A stretch of DNA of 64,000 nucleotides from the NCBI RefSeq assembly GCF_015319165.1, contig NZ_JADIVZ010000016.1, forward strand, positions 19,450-83,449. The letters are read 5' to 3'. Made by a program: the position numbers and the translations under genes. The notes beneath the pieces were generated by a model. It was given only the letters and a program-made list of their open reading frames with translations, was not told the origin of the DNA and did no database searches. Positions 9,186 through 16,219 of this stretch are shown piece after piece (position 1 is the stretch's first letter; each line of letters begins with the position of its first letter). The stretch comes from Nocardioides acrostichi. Lineage in GTDB: Bacteria; Actinomycetota; Actinomycetes; Propionibacteriales; Nocardioidaceae.

Positions 9186-9280
9186 GCCGCGCGGGGCGCA
9201 GCGCCCCGCCGGCACCGCAGATTTCGTCTTTCGCCAGCCGCGGGCCCCAGAGGTCTGCCGCTTGAGTGTTGGGGGCTGTC

Positions 9281-10384
9281 ATGGGGGCCGACTCCGGAAC
9301 GAGTGACGGCAAGGTCGTGCTGGTCACCGGGGTCTCCCGCGACCTCGGACGCAAGTTCGCCCGCCAGGTCGCCGCAGCCCCCGACGTTGCGCGCGTCATC
9401 GGCGTCGACGTCGTACCCCCGCGCGGCGACATGGGTTCGGTCTCCTTCGTGCGAGCCGACATTCGCAACCCCGTGATCGCGAAGGTGATCGCGAAGGAGG
9501 ACGTCGACACTGTCGTCCACATGAGCGTCATCGCGACCCCCGGCAGCGCGGGCGGCCGCAACACGATGAAAGAGCTCAACGTCATCGGCACCATGCAGCT
9601 GCTCGCCGGCTGCCAGCGGGCCCCGAGCTTGCGTCGGCTGATCGTGAAGTCGACCACGACCGTGTACGGCGCCTCGAGTCGCGACCCTGCGATGTTCACC
9701 GAGGACATGGAGCCGCGTCGCGCGCCCACGTCGGGCTACGCGAAGGACGTCGCCGAGATCGAGGGCTACGTGCGCGGCTTCGCGCGGCGCCGCGATGACG
9801 TGCGCGTCACCACGCTGCGCTGCGCCAACGTCATCGGACCGCACGTGGTGAGTCCGCTCACCTCCTACTTCCGGCTGCCGGTGGTGCCGGTCGTCGTGGG
9901 CCACGACCCGCGGCTGCAGTTCCTGCACGAGCAGGATCTCTTCGGTGTGCTCCGGCACGCCGTGTGCGCCGACGTCTCAGGCACCTTCAACGTGGCCGGC
10001 GACGGCATCGTCTCGCTGACGCAAGCACTGCGCCGGCTCCAGCGGCCCATGGTGCCGCTGCCCGGATTCGCCGTCGGCCGGCTCGGCAAGGCGCTGCGCC
10101 AGGCGCGGGTCGCCGACTTCTCGCCCGAGCAGCTCGGCCTGCTCACCTTCGGTCGCGGTGTCGACACCTCCCGCATGCGCACCCAGCTGGGCTTCCAGCC
10201 CACCATGACCACGGCCGAGGCGCTCGCCGACTTCGCCACCACGCTCACGCCGACCGGCGGGCGCAGCGAGCGGATGCTCACCCAGCTCGCCAAGGCACTC
10301 CCCGACGTCGAGGAGACGGCCCCGCCCGCCCTCCGCCCGCTGCCCACGCCGGCGGCCCGCACCGCAGGAGCAGACCATGGGTGA
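9281..10384 (+). CDS. NAD-dependent epimerase/dehydratase family protein
   Basis: A 367-residue extended SDR. The nucleotide-binding start KVVLVTGVSRDLGRKFA (residues about 11-27) is a variant of TGxxGxxG, with SRDLG in place of the usual glycine-rich loop. VHMSVIATPG and the region around VKSTTTVYGASS cover the active site; the usual YxxxK appears as GYAKDVAE. The family includes GalE2-like proteins (Rv0501), but the sugar substrate is not evident. Start at ATG 9281 follows a G-rich site; an in-frame GTG at 9266 is possible. It overlaps the acyltransferase by 8 nt, and this pair is conserved in actinobacteria. Confidence 0.9.
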   Translation: MGADSGTSDGKVVLVTGVSRDLGRKFARQVAAAPDVARVIGVDVVPPRGDMGSVSFVRADIRNPVIAKVIAKEDVDTVVHMSVIATPGSAGGRNTMKELNVIGTMQLLAGCQRAPSLRRLIVKSTTTVYGASSRDPAMFTEDMEPRRAPTSGYAKDVAEIEGYVRGFARRRDDVRVTTLRCANVIGPHVVSPLTSYFRLPVVPVVVGHDPRLQFLHEQDLFGVLRHAVCADVSGTFNVAGDGIVSLTQALRRLQRPMVPLPGFAVGRLGKALRQARVADFSPEQLGLLTFGRGVDTSRMRTQLGFQPTMTTAEALADFATTLTPTGGRSERMLTQLAKALPDVEETAPPALRPLPTPAARTAGADHG

Positions 10385-11603
10385 CGCCGAGATCATCCCG
10401 ATCGGAACCCGCGGCCGCCCAGGCCGAGGCACTGGCAGCAAGCCCTCGTCGGCGTCGCGCAGCCTGGCCGGCGGATCGCGACCCGCCGCCAAGAAGGCCG
10501 TCGCCAAGAAGGCCTCTGCGAAGAAGGCTGCCGCACCGAGGAAGGCGGCCGACGAGCCGGCATCGATCGCACCGGCCACGAGGCCCGGCGCCGAGTCGCC
10601 GCACGCCGAGCCGGCGGCGAGCGTGCCGCCGTCCCAGGTCGAGAGCACCCCCGGGCTCGAGAAGCGCGAGCCCGTGCGCACCGAGGACGTCGCCGCGGCG
10701 GCGTCCGGAGGGATCTCGAGCGCCGAGATCCTCGGCGCGCTCCAGCACGCTTCGCGCGAGGTCTTCGGTGAGGAGTGGGAGACCCAGCTCGCACATTTCC
10801 TCGCGTTCCTGCGCCGGCGGGTCACCGGCGACTACACGATCGACGAGTACGGCTTCGACGCCCAGCTCAGCCAGCACCTCATCTTGGCCACCCTGCGCCC
10901 GATCGCACAGAAGTGGTTCCGCATCGAGGTGCGCGGCATCGAGAACATCCCCGCGGACGGCGGGGCGCTGTTGGTGTCGAACCACTCCGGCACGATCCCG
11001 GTCGACGGACTCATGACGATGTCGACGATCTACGACCACACCGGTCGCCACCTGCGGGCGCTCGGCGCCGATCTCGTGTTCAAGACGCCGTTCGTCTCCA
11101 CCCTCGCCCGCAAGGGCGGCGCCACGCTGGCCTGCAACGAGGACGCCGAGCGGATGCTGCGCGGCGGTGAGCTCGTCGGGGTGTGGCCCGAGGGCTTCAA
11201 GGGCATCGGCAAGGCCTACTCCGAGCGGTACAAGCTCCAGCGCTTCGGTCGCGGCGGGTTCGTGTCGGCGGCGCTGCGCACGGGTGTGCCGATCGTGCCG
11301 CTCTCGGTCGTCGGCGCGGAGGAGATCTACCCCCGCATCGCCAACATCCCGTCGCTGGCCCGGCTGCTGGGTCTGCCCTACCTGCCGATCACGCCGACCT
11401 TCCCGCTGCTCGGCCCCCTCGGGCTGGTGCCGCTGCCCTCGAAGTGGCTACTGGAGTTCGGTGAGCCGATCCGCACCGACGAGTACGACGACGGCGCGGC
11501 CGACGACCCGATGCTGGTCTTCAACGTGACCGACCAGGTGCGCGAGACGATCCAGCAGACGCTCTACTCGCTGCTGATGCAGCGCGAGTCGATCTTCCGC
11601 TGA
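10377..11603 (+). CDS. Lysophospholipid acyltransferase family protein with Lys/Ala-rich tail
   Basis: Residues about 35-57 form a low-complexity basic stretch (PAAKKAVAKKASAKKAAAPR) reminiscent of histone H1 tails. After a Pro/Ala linker, residues about 150-400 are a PlsC-type acyltransferase: NHSGTIPVDG carries the catalytic His-Asp pair (wider spaced than the usual H-x4-D), and VWPEGFKGIGK is the phosphate-binding block. It should transfer an acyl chain to a lysolipid at the membrane, as in the Rv0502 group; acceptor unknown. The 408-residue length is explained by the tail. Translationally coupled to the epimerase. Confidence 0.88.
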   Translation: MGDAEIIPIGTRGRPGRGTGSKPSSASRSLAGGSRPAAKKAVAKKASAKKAAAPRKAADEPASIAPATRPGAESPHAEPAASVPPSQVESTPGLEKREPVRTEDVAAAASGGISSAEILGALQHASREVFGEEWETQLAHFLAFLRRRVTGDYTIDEYGFDAQLSQHLILATLRPIAQKWFRIEVRGIENIPADGGALLVSNHSGTIPVDGLMTMSTIYDHTGRHLRALGADLVFKTPFVSTLARKGGATLACNEDAERMLRGGELVGVWPEGFKGIGKAYSERYKLQRFGRGGFVSAALRTGVPIVPLSVVGAEEIYPRIANIPSLARLLGLPYLPITPTFPLLGPLGLVPLPSKWLLEFGEPIRTDEYDDGAADDPMLVFNVTDQVRETIQQTLYSLLMQRESIFR

Positions 11604-11632
11604 GCCCAGCCGGGCGCACGATCAACCCCTCG

Positions 11633-11770
11633 CGGGTCAATACCCGACCCCTCGGGCGAGGATTTCCGACCCCTCGCGGGACGATTCGCGACCCCTCGCG
11701 GGACGATTCGCGACCCCTCGGGCGACGATTCCCGACCCCTCGCGGGACGATTCGCGACCCCTCGCGGGTG
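11633..11770 (+). repeat. Tandem 22-bp repeat, family 2, cluster 1
   Basis: Six to seven tandem units of 22 bp, consensus CGACCCCTCGCGGGACGATT plus CG, fill the gap between the acyltransferase and the convergent DUF5667 gene. Three units are identical and the others differ by 2-6 bases. There are no unique spacers, so this is not a CRISPR array. Confidence 0.85.
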
Positions 11771-11772
11771 GC

Positions 11773-13044
11773 TCAGGGGGTGAGCGGGTCGGAGAGGCCG
11801 TCGACGAGGTCGCCGAGGGGGTCGGAACCCGAGGTGCTGCCACCGCCGGACTTGGTGCCACCCGACTTGGTGCCACCCGACTTGGTGCCGCCGGACTTGG
11901 TGCCGCCGGACTTGGTGCCGCCCGACGTGGTGCCGCCGCCCAGCAGGTTGCCGAGGCCCCCGCCGGAGGTGGTGGAGTCGCTCGGGAAGACGTCTTGGAG
12001 GTCGCCCAGCAGATCGGTGCCGTCGGGAGTCGAGGTCGGGTCGCTCGCGGTCGGGTCGGTGCCGGCCGAGGAGGAGTCGTCGGACCCCGGCGGCTCGACG
12101 ACGGGGTCGAGCGTCGACGCCGACGGCGAACCGTCGGGCTGCAGGACCGGGTCGAGCGCGTCGGGCGATGCGCTCGAGGAGGCCGAGGCACCCAGGGGCA
12201 TCGACGAGGCGACCTTCTCGGCGGCCCCGGCCAGGAACTTCGGCATCTGGTCGATCGAGTCGCCGGTGCAGGTGGGGCACAGCGACTGCGTGGTGAGGTC
12301 GATCTCGGCAAGCAGGTTCGCGGCGTCGACCAGCGCCGACTGCGCGCTGGCCGGCAGGCTCGGCGCCACGTCGTTGAGGGTCGACATGCTCGCGGCGGTC
12401 CAGTCGCGCAGCGCCGAGATGGACGGCTCCTGGCTGGTGGAGTCCGACTGCGTGAAGCCGCCGATGATGAGCTCGGAGCCCTGCGTGGTCTGGGTGGTGA
12501 ACTCCTCCAGCGTCTGCGCGATGCGCGTGGCGTCGGGGGAGTCGACGTTGCTGAGATCCTGGACCTCGGTGAGGCGGTCGGTGGCACTGGCGAGCAGCAC
12601 CGACCCGCGGGCGGCCTCGTCGCCGGTCAGCGAGGTGTGGACGTTCTCGATCGCCCGCTTCAGCGGGTAGAGGACGTCGCCCGGCAGCGCGGACTGGGAG
12701 GCCGCGGCCATGCCGGCGCTGGCGCCGACGATCGCGAGGCTGCCCACGTATGCGGCGATGCGTCGCTCGCGCGGGCTCCTGCGCGACGAGGTGACGGTGA
12801 GTCGCGCCCTGCTGGGGTCGGCGGCGACCGGCACGAACTCGGTCTCGGCCGCGGTCATCAAGCGCTCGCGCAGACTGCTCACGAAAGCCGGCCGCGGCTC
12901 CGGGGCCGGGGCGGCGCGCAGCGCCGACACGACCTCGAGCAACTCGGCGAAGCGAGGATCCTCGACGGGCCTGCTGGAGGCCGCTGCCTCGACCAGGGCG
13001 TCGAAGTCCTCAGCGCGCCGGCGCGCCGCGAACACGGGACTCAT
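11773..13044 (-). CDS. DUF5667 membrane protein, probable anti-sigma factor (RsbN-like)
   Basis: A 423-residue protein with a cytoplasmic N-terminus of about 95 residues, one transmembrane segment (residues 96-117, IAAYVGSLAIVGASAG) and a long extracytoplasmic part containing the DUF5667 signature around SALPGDVLYPLKRAIENVH. The C-terminus is Ser/Gly/Pro-rich and includes five perfect SGGTK repeats (residues 374-398). It is encoded just downstream of a BldN-like sigma gene, the position of rsbN in Streptomyces, and has its own BldN-type promoter. Anti-sigma function is therefore inferred from fold, position and promoter. Start at 13044 has AGGAAA 8 nt upstream. Confidence 0.8.
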   Translation of the reverse strand: MSPVFAARRRAEDFDALVEAAASSRPVEDPRFAELLEVVSALRAAPAPEPRPAFVSSLRERLMTAAETEFVPVAADPSRARLTVTSSRRSPRERRIAAYVGSLAIVGASAGMAAASQSALPGDVLYPLKRAIENVHTSLTGDEAARGSVLLASATDRLTEVQDLSNVDSPDATRIAQTLEEFTTQTTQGSELIIGGFTQSDSTSQEPSISALRDWTAASMSTLNDVAPSLPASAQSALVDAANLLAEIDLTTQSLCPTCTGDSIDQMPKFLAGAAEKVASSMPLGASASSSASPDALDPVLQPDGSPSASTLDPVVEPPGSDDSSSAGTDPTASDPTSTPDGTDLLGDLQDVFPSDSTTSGGGLGNLLGGGTTSGGTKSGGTKSGGTKSGGTKSGGTKSGGGSTSGSDPLGDLVDGLSDPLTP

Positions 13045-13105
13045 CGGTGGTTTCCTGTCTGCGAAGAAGAGATGGGTGCCGGGGCGAAGTGCCTCGACAT
13101 GCTGC

Positions 13106-13134
13106 TCAACGACGCGGCGGGGTCGGTGGTTACG
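13106..13134 (-). promoter_or_regulatory. BldN-type ECF promoter before the DUF5667 gene
   Basis: On the minus strand, CGTAAC (13134-13129) is followed after 17 nt by CGTTGA (13111-13106). These match the hexamers I recall for Streptomyces sigma-BldN promoters (CGTAAC and CGTTGA, about 16 nt apart). Transcription would begin near 13099, leaving a 55-nt leader before the DUF5667 start. The adjacent upstream gene encodes the BldN-like sigma factor. Confidence 0.68.
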
Positions 13135-13151
13135 GCCGGACGGGCCAGTTT

Positions 13152-13167
13152 GTGCAACCGCTTGCAA
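13152..13167. promoter_or_regulatory. LacI-type operator-like palindrome
   Basis: GTGCAACCGCTTGCAA is a near-perfect palindrome with the central CG and TTGCAA arms typical of LacI/GalR operators (one mismatch). It lies between the sigma and DUF5667 genes, 18 nt upstream of the predicted -35. No LacI-family gene is in the window. Confidence 0.35.
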
Positions 13168-13183
13168 GAGGGGGTCTGGTGGG

Positions 13184-14002
13184 TCATCGGACCCCCTCGG
13201 GCATCAGCTTGGCGAGGTTGCGGACGCCGCGTAGCTGGAGCTGCTTGATCGCGCCGTCGCTGCGACCGAGCACGGCGGCCGTCTCGGCGATGCTCATGCC
13301 CTGGAGGAAGCGCATCACCAGGCAGTCGCGCTGCTCCTCGGGCAGTTGGGCCAAGGCCTCGACGAGGATCTCGTTGGTCAGCTGAGCGAGCACGGCCTGC
13401 TCCGGCCCCTCGGTCGCGTCGTCGTGCTGACCCATGTCCTCGGTGGTCATCTCGAGGCGGGTCCGGCCGGCCTTGAAGTGGTCGGTGGCCAGGTTGCGGG
13501 CGATCGTCATGAGCCAGGCGCCGAAGTCCTTGCCCTGCCAGCGGAAGTTCTGCATGGAACGCAGCGCCCGGAAGAAGGTCTCCGAGGTGAGATCCTCGGC
13601 GAGCTGCGTCGAGCGCGTGCGGTAGAAGAGGAACCGGTAGACCGACCCCTGGTAGTGGTCGTAGAGCAGGCCGAACGCCTCGGAATCGCCACCGCGAGCC
13701 AACTCGACCAGGGCGATCAGCCGCTCGCGGTCGGCCTCGTCGTCCTCCGAGGACGCCGCCAGCCCGGCGTCACCGAACCCGCGCGAGGAGTCACGGTCGG
13801 AGAAGCTCTCCTCGGGCCTCTCGACGGCGGCCTCCGCCAGCGTGCCCAGGCCGGGCCGAGGCTGGGCGCCGGCCCGCCCGAAGGCACCGCCCGCCAGCGC
13901 CGGGGTCGGCCCCAGCGGCGGCAGCAGGTCGAGGAGGGCGCGCGCAACGGCGACGCGCAGGGCCTCGAGGCCGCGCGCCCGGTAGGCGTCGTCCAGCGCC
14001 AT
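13184..14002 (-). CDS. BldN-like ECF RNA polymerase sigma factor
   Basis: A 272-residue ECF sigma factor with an unusual N-terminal extension of about 95 residues before region 2. Region 2 (about 105-155) includes YRTRSTQLAEDLTSETFFRA; region 4 (about 215-268) has LPEEQRDCLVMRFLQGMSI and the HTH SIAETAAVLGRSDGAIKQLQ. The extension, the position near rex and heme genes, and the downstream DUF5667 gene all recall Streptomyces bldN, whose product is made with a removable N-terminal pro-region. Start at 14002 has an excellent GGAGGAAA site. It likely recognises CGTAAC/CGTTGA promoters such as those at 13106-13134 and 22691-22719; processing of the N-terminus is inference. Confidence 0.9.
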   Translation of the reverse strand: MALDDAYRARGLEALRVAVARALLDLLPPLGPTPALAGGAFGRAGAQPRPGLGTLAEAAVERPEESFSDRDSSRGFGDAGLAASSEDDEADRERLIALVELARGGDSEAFGLLYDHYQGSVYRFLFYRTRSTQLAEDLTSETFFRALRSMQNFRWQGKDFGAWLMTIARNLATDHFKAGRTRLEMTTEDMGQHDDATEGPEQAVLAQLTNEILVEALAQLPEEQRDCLVMRFLQGMSIAETAAVLGRSDGAIKQLQLRGVRNLAKLMPEGVR

Positions 14003-14118
14003 CGTAGGTTTCCTCCCGCTTGCTTCCCCCACGAAGCATGGTGCGAGGGTACGCCGGATCAGGCCGCGGTGGAACCGGTTCTCGTGAACTCGTGATCGCC
14101 GCCCGCGACCGGCGCGCG

Positions 14119-15009
14119 TCAGCCGCGCCGGCCCCGCAGGGCCACGCCGGCGGCCACGGTGCCGCCCACGGCGCCGGCCGCGGCGCTCACCACCAGGCCC
14201 GCGCGCGCGGCCTTGCGCCCCGTGCGGTAGTCGCGGATCTTCCACCCGTGCTGGCGGGCGTGCGCCCGCAGCCGCCCGTCGGGGTTGACGGCCGTGGGGT
14301 GGCCCACGAGCGAGAGCATCGGCAGGTCGTTGGCCGAGTCGGAGTAGGCCGAGCAGCGGGAGAGGTCCAGGCGCTCGCGCTCGGCCAGGGCGAGGACTGC
14401 CTCGGCCTTGGCCGGACCGTGCAGCATCTCGCCCACCAGCTGCCCGGTGTAGACGCCGTCGACATGCTCGGAGACCGTGCCCAAGGCGCCGGTGAGCCCG
14501 AGGCGTCGCGCGATGATGCGGGCGATCTCGATGGGGGCCGCGGTCACGAGCCAGACCCGCTCGCCGCGGTCGAGGTGCATCTGCGCCATGGCGCGGGTGC
14601 CGGGCCAGATGCGGTGGGCCATGGCCTCGTCGAAGATCTCCTCGCCGAGCTCCTCGAGCTCGGCCACGGTGTGACCGGCGATGAAGCTCAGGGCATCGGA
14701 CCGCGCGTCGGCGAGGTGGTCGGGATCCTCGACCCCCGCGATGCGGAAGTAGGCCTGCTTCCAGGCGGCCGCCGCGATCTCGCGTGTGGTGAAGAACTTG
14801 CGCCGGTACAGCCCGAGCGCGAAGTGGAAGATGGAGGCGCCCTGCATGACCGTGTTGTCGACGTCGAAGAAGGCTGCGGCGCCCGGGTCGAGCGGGTGGT
14901 CGAGCGCCTGCTCGACCTCGGCGGCCGCGGCGGCGGCCTCCCCGGCCAGCGTCGAGCGACGCTTGAGGTTCGGGACGGCGCGACGGTCGGGCGGCGGGGT
15001 CACCGGCAC
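14119..15009 (-). CDS. HAD-IB family phosphatase (SerB-like)
   Basis: A 296-residue HAD hydrolase. The nucleophile motif is AAFFDVDNTVMQG (DxDxT), the second Ser/Thr motif is VWLVTAAP, and the Mg-binding motif is YSDSANDLPML, all in subclass IB arrangement as in phosphoserine phosphatase. Family members act as phosphoserine or other small-molecule phosphatases; the substrate is not determined here. The C-terminus has a hydrophobic Ala/Gly segment (VVSAAAGAVGGTVAAGVAL) that may be a membrane anchor. The GTG at 15009 gives a start shortly before the conserved core; GTG at 15003 is an alternative. It corresponds to the Rv0505c position and is divergent from the glutaredoxin gene. Confidence 0.88.
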   Translation of the reverse strand: MPVTPPPDRRAVPNLKRRSTLAGEAAAAAAEVEQALDHPLDPGAAAFFDVDNTVMQGASIFHFALGLYRRKFFTTREIAAAAWKQAYFRIAGVEDPDHLADARSDALSFIAGHTVAELEELGEEIFDEAMAHRIWPGTRAMAQMHLDRGERVWLVTAAPIEIARIIARRLGLTGALGTVSEHVDGVYTGQLVGEMLHGPAKAEAVLALAERERLDLSRCSAYSDSANDLPMLSLVGHPTAVNPDGRLRAHARQHGWKIRDYRTGRKAARAGLVVSAAAGAVGGTVAAGVALRGRRG

Positions 15010-15075
15010 AGCGTATGACCTCGCGCGACGGCGCCCCAGGGGCTGCCGGGCGGCGCCTCGTGCGACCATCGGGAG

Positions 15076-15324
15076 GTGCCCCGCGTCACCCTCTACACCC
15101 GCGCCGGCTGCCACCTCTGCGACGACGCCCGCGCCGTCGTCCGCGCGGTGTGCGACGAGTTGGGCGAGGGGTTCGAGGAGCGAGACGTCGACACCGACCC
15201 CGAGCTGGCGCCCGACCTGCGCCGGCGGTTTTCCGACGAGGTGCCGGTGACGTTCGTCGACGGCGCCCAGCACGACTTCTGGCGGGTCTCGGCCCAGCGG
15301 CTACGAGCCGCACTCGCCCAGTAG
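15076..15324 (+). CDS. Glutaredoxin family protein
   Basis: An 82-residue thioredoxin-fold protein with a CHLC redox motif at residues 12-15 (TLYTRAGCHLCDDA) and the cis-Pro strand EVPVTFVDG. It belongs to the short DUF836-type glutaredoxins found beside hemA in actinobacteria (Rv0508 position). It probably reduces disulfides, but its partner is unknown. The GTG start is preceded by GGGAG only one base away, so the true start or a leaderless mRNA should be considered. It is the only gene between the HAD phosphatase and the rex promoter. Confidence 0.88.
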   Translation: MPRVTLYTRAGCHLCDDARAVVRAVCDELGEGFEERDVDTDPELAPDLRRRFSDEVPVTFVDGAQHDFWRVSAQRLRAALAQ

Positions 15325-15429
15325 CCGGCGGGCCGCCGATTCCGGGTCCGTCATCACCGGCCCGGATCCTCGCCCGAGCCCGGTGCGCGTGGCCCAGATC
15401 ACGTGTGCTAGCAGGGCGTCGCCGTCGGT

Positions 15430-15458
15430 TTGTTCTCCCGTTCACAAACTCCTACAGT
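15430..15458 (+). promoter_or_regulatory. rex promoter with Rex operator
   Basis: TTGTTCTCCCGTTCACAA at 15430-15447 matches the Rex operator TTGTGAA-N4-TTCACAA in 7 of 7 right-arm and 4 of 7 left-arm positions. The same bases include a -35 (TTGTTC, 15430-15435), and TACAGT at 15453-15458 is a -10 box with a 17-nt spacer. Rex bound here would block RNA polymerase until NADH rises, so rex and the downstream hem genes should be auto-regulated. Confidence 0.8.
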
Positions 15459-15535
15459 GAGCGAGCCGTCGGGGCCGCGAGGCTCGGGAGAAGACCCGTT
15501 CCTGCTCCGCCGGGCGGCTCGTCAGGAGCATGTAC

Positions 15536-16219
15536 GTGAGCGATCGGACCCCCGCCGAGGCGGCTCGGGACATCCCCGAGGCGACCGTGGCACGGCTCCC
15601 GCTCTACCTGCGTGCACTCACGGCGCTGGCCGAGGCCGACCAGGTCACCTGCTCCAGCGAGGAGCTGGCCACCGCCGCCGGTGTCAACAGCGCGAAGCTG
15701 CGCAAGGACCTCTCACACCTGGGCAGCTACGGCACCCGCGGAGTCGGCTACGAGGTCGAGTACCTGCGCTACCAGATCGCCCGCGAGATCGGTGTCACCC
15801 ACGACTGGCCCGTCGTCATCGTGGGCATCGGCAACCTGGGTCAGGCGCTGGCCAACTTCTCGGGCTTCCGCTCCCGCGGCTTCCGGGTCGTCGCCCTGCT
15901 CGACGCCGACTCCCAGCGGCAGAGCGAGGTCGTCGCCGGCCTGGCGGTGCGGCCCTTCGACGAGCTCGCCGGCATCGTGGCCGAGCACGGCGTCGCGATC
16001 GGCGTCATCTCGACCCCGGCGCCGGCCGCGCAGGCGGTGGCCGACGCGCTGGTCGTCAGCGGGGTGCGCAGCATCCTCAACTTCGCCCCCACTCACCTCG
16101 CCGTGCCCGAGGGCGTCGACGTGCGCAAGGTCGACCTCTCCATCGAGCTCCAGATCCTCGCCTACCACGAACAGCGCAAGGCCCAGCCCGACGCGCTCGA
16201 CGACGAGGTGACCGCATGA
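15536..16219 (+). CDS. rex: Redox-sensing transcriptional repressor Rex
   Basis: Senses the NADH/NAD+ ratio: NAD+-bound or free Rex binds DNA, NADH releases it. The N-terminal winged helix covers residues about 10-75 (LATAAGVNSAKLRKDLSHLG, SYGTRGVGY), followed by a Rossmann domain with VVIVGIGNLGQALANF and the C-terminal domain-swap helix LSIELQILAYHEQRKA. The GTG at 15536 lies 7 nt after AGGAG and is preferred; an ATG at 15530 is too close to that site. Length (227 residues) is normal. It overlaps hemA by 4 nt, so it shares an operon with the heme genes it probably controls. Confidence 0.97.
   Translation: MSDRTPAEAARDIPEATVARLPLYLRALTALAEADQVTCSSEELATAAGVNSAKLRKDLSHLGSYGTRGVGYEVEYLRYQIAREIGVTHDWPVVIVGIGNLGQALANFSGFRSRGFRVVALLDADSQRQSEVVAGLAVRPFDELAGIVAEHGVAIGVISTPAPAAQAVADALVVSGVRSILNFAPTHLAVPEGVDVRKVDLSIELQILAYHEQRKAQPDALDDEVTA

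Noticed and set aside
11633..11770. Possible CRISPR array
   Set aside because: The 22-bp units are directly tandem, without unique spacers, and no cas genes are in the window.
13045..13183. Rex operator in the sigma/DUF5667 gap
   Set aside because: The TTGCAAG-CGGTTGCACAA stretch superficially resembles one but lacks the TTGTGAA/TTCACAA arms; it fits a LacI-type operator better.
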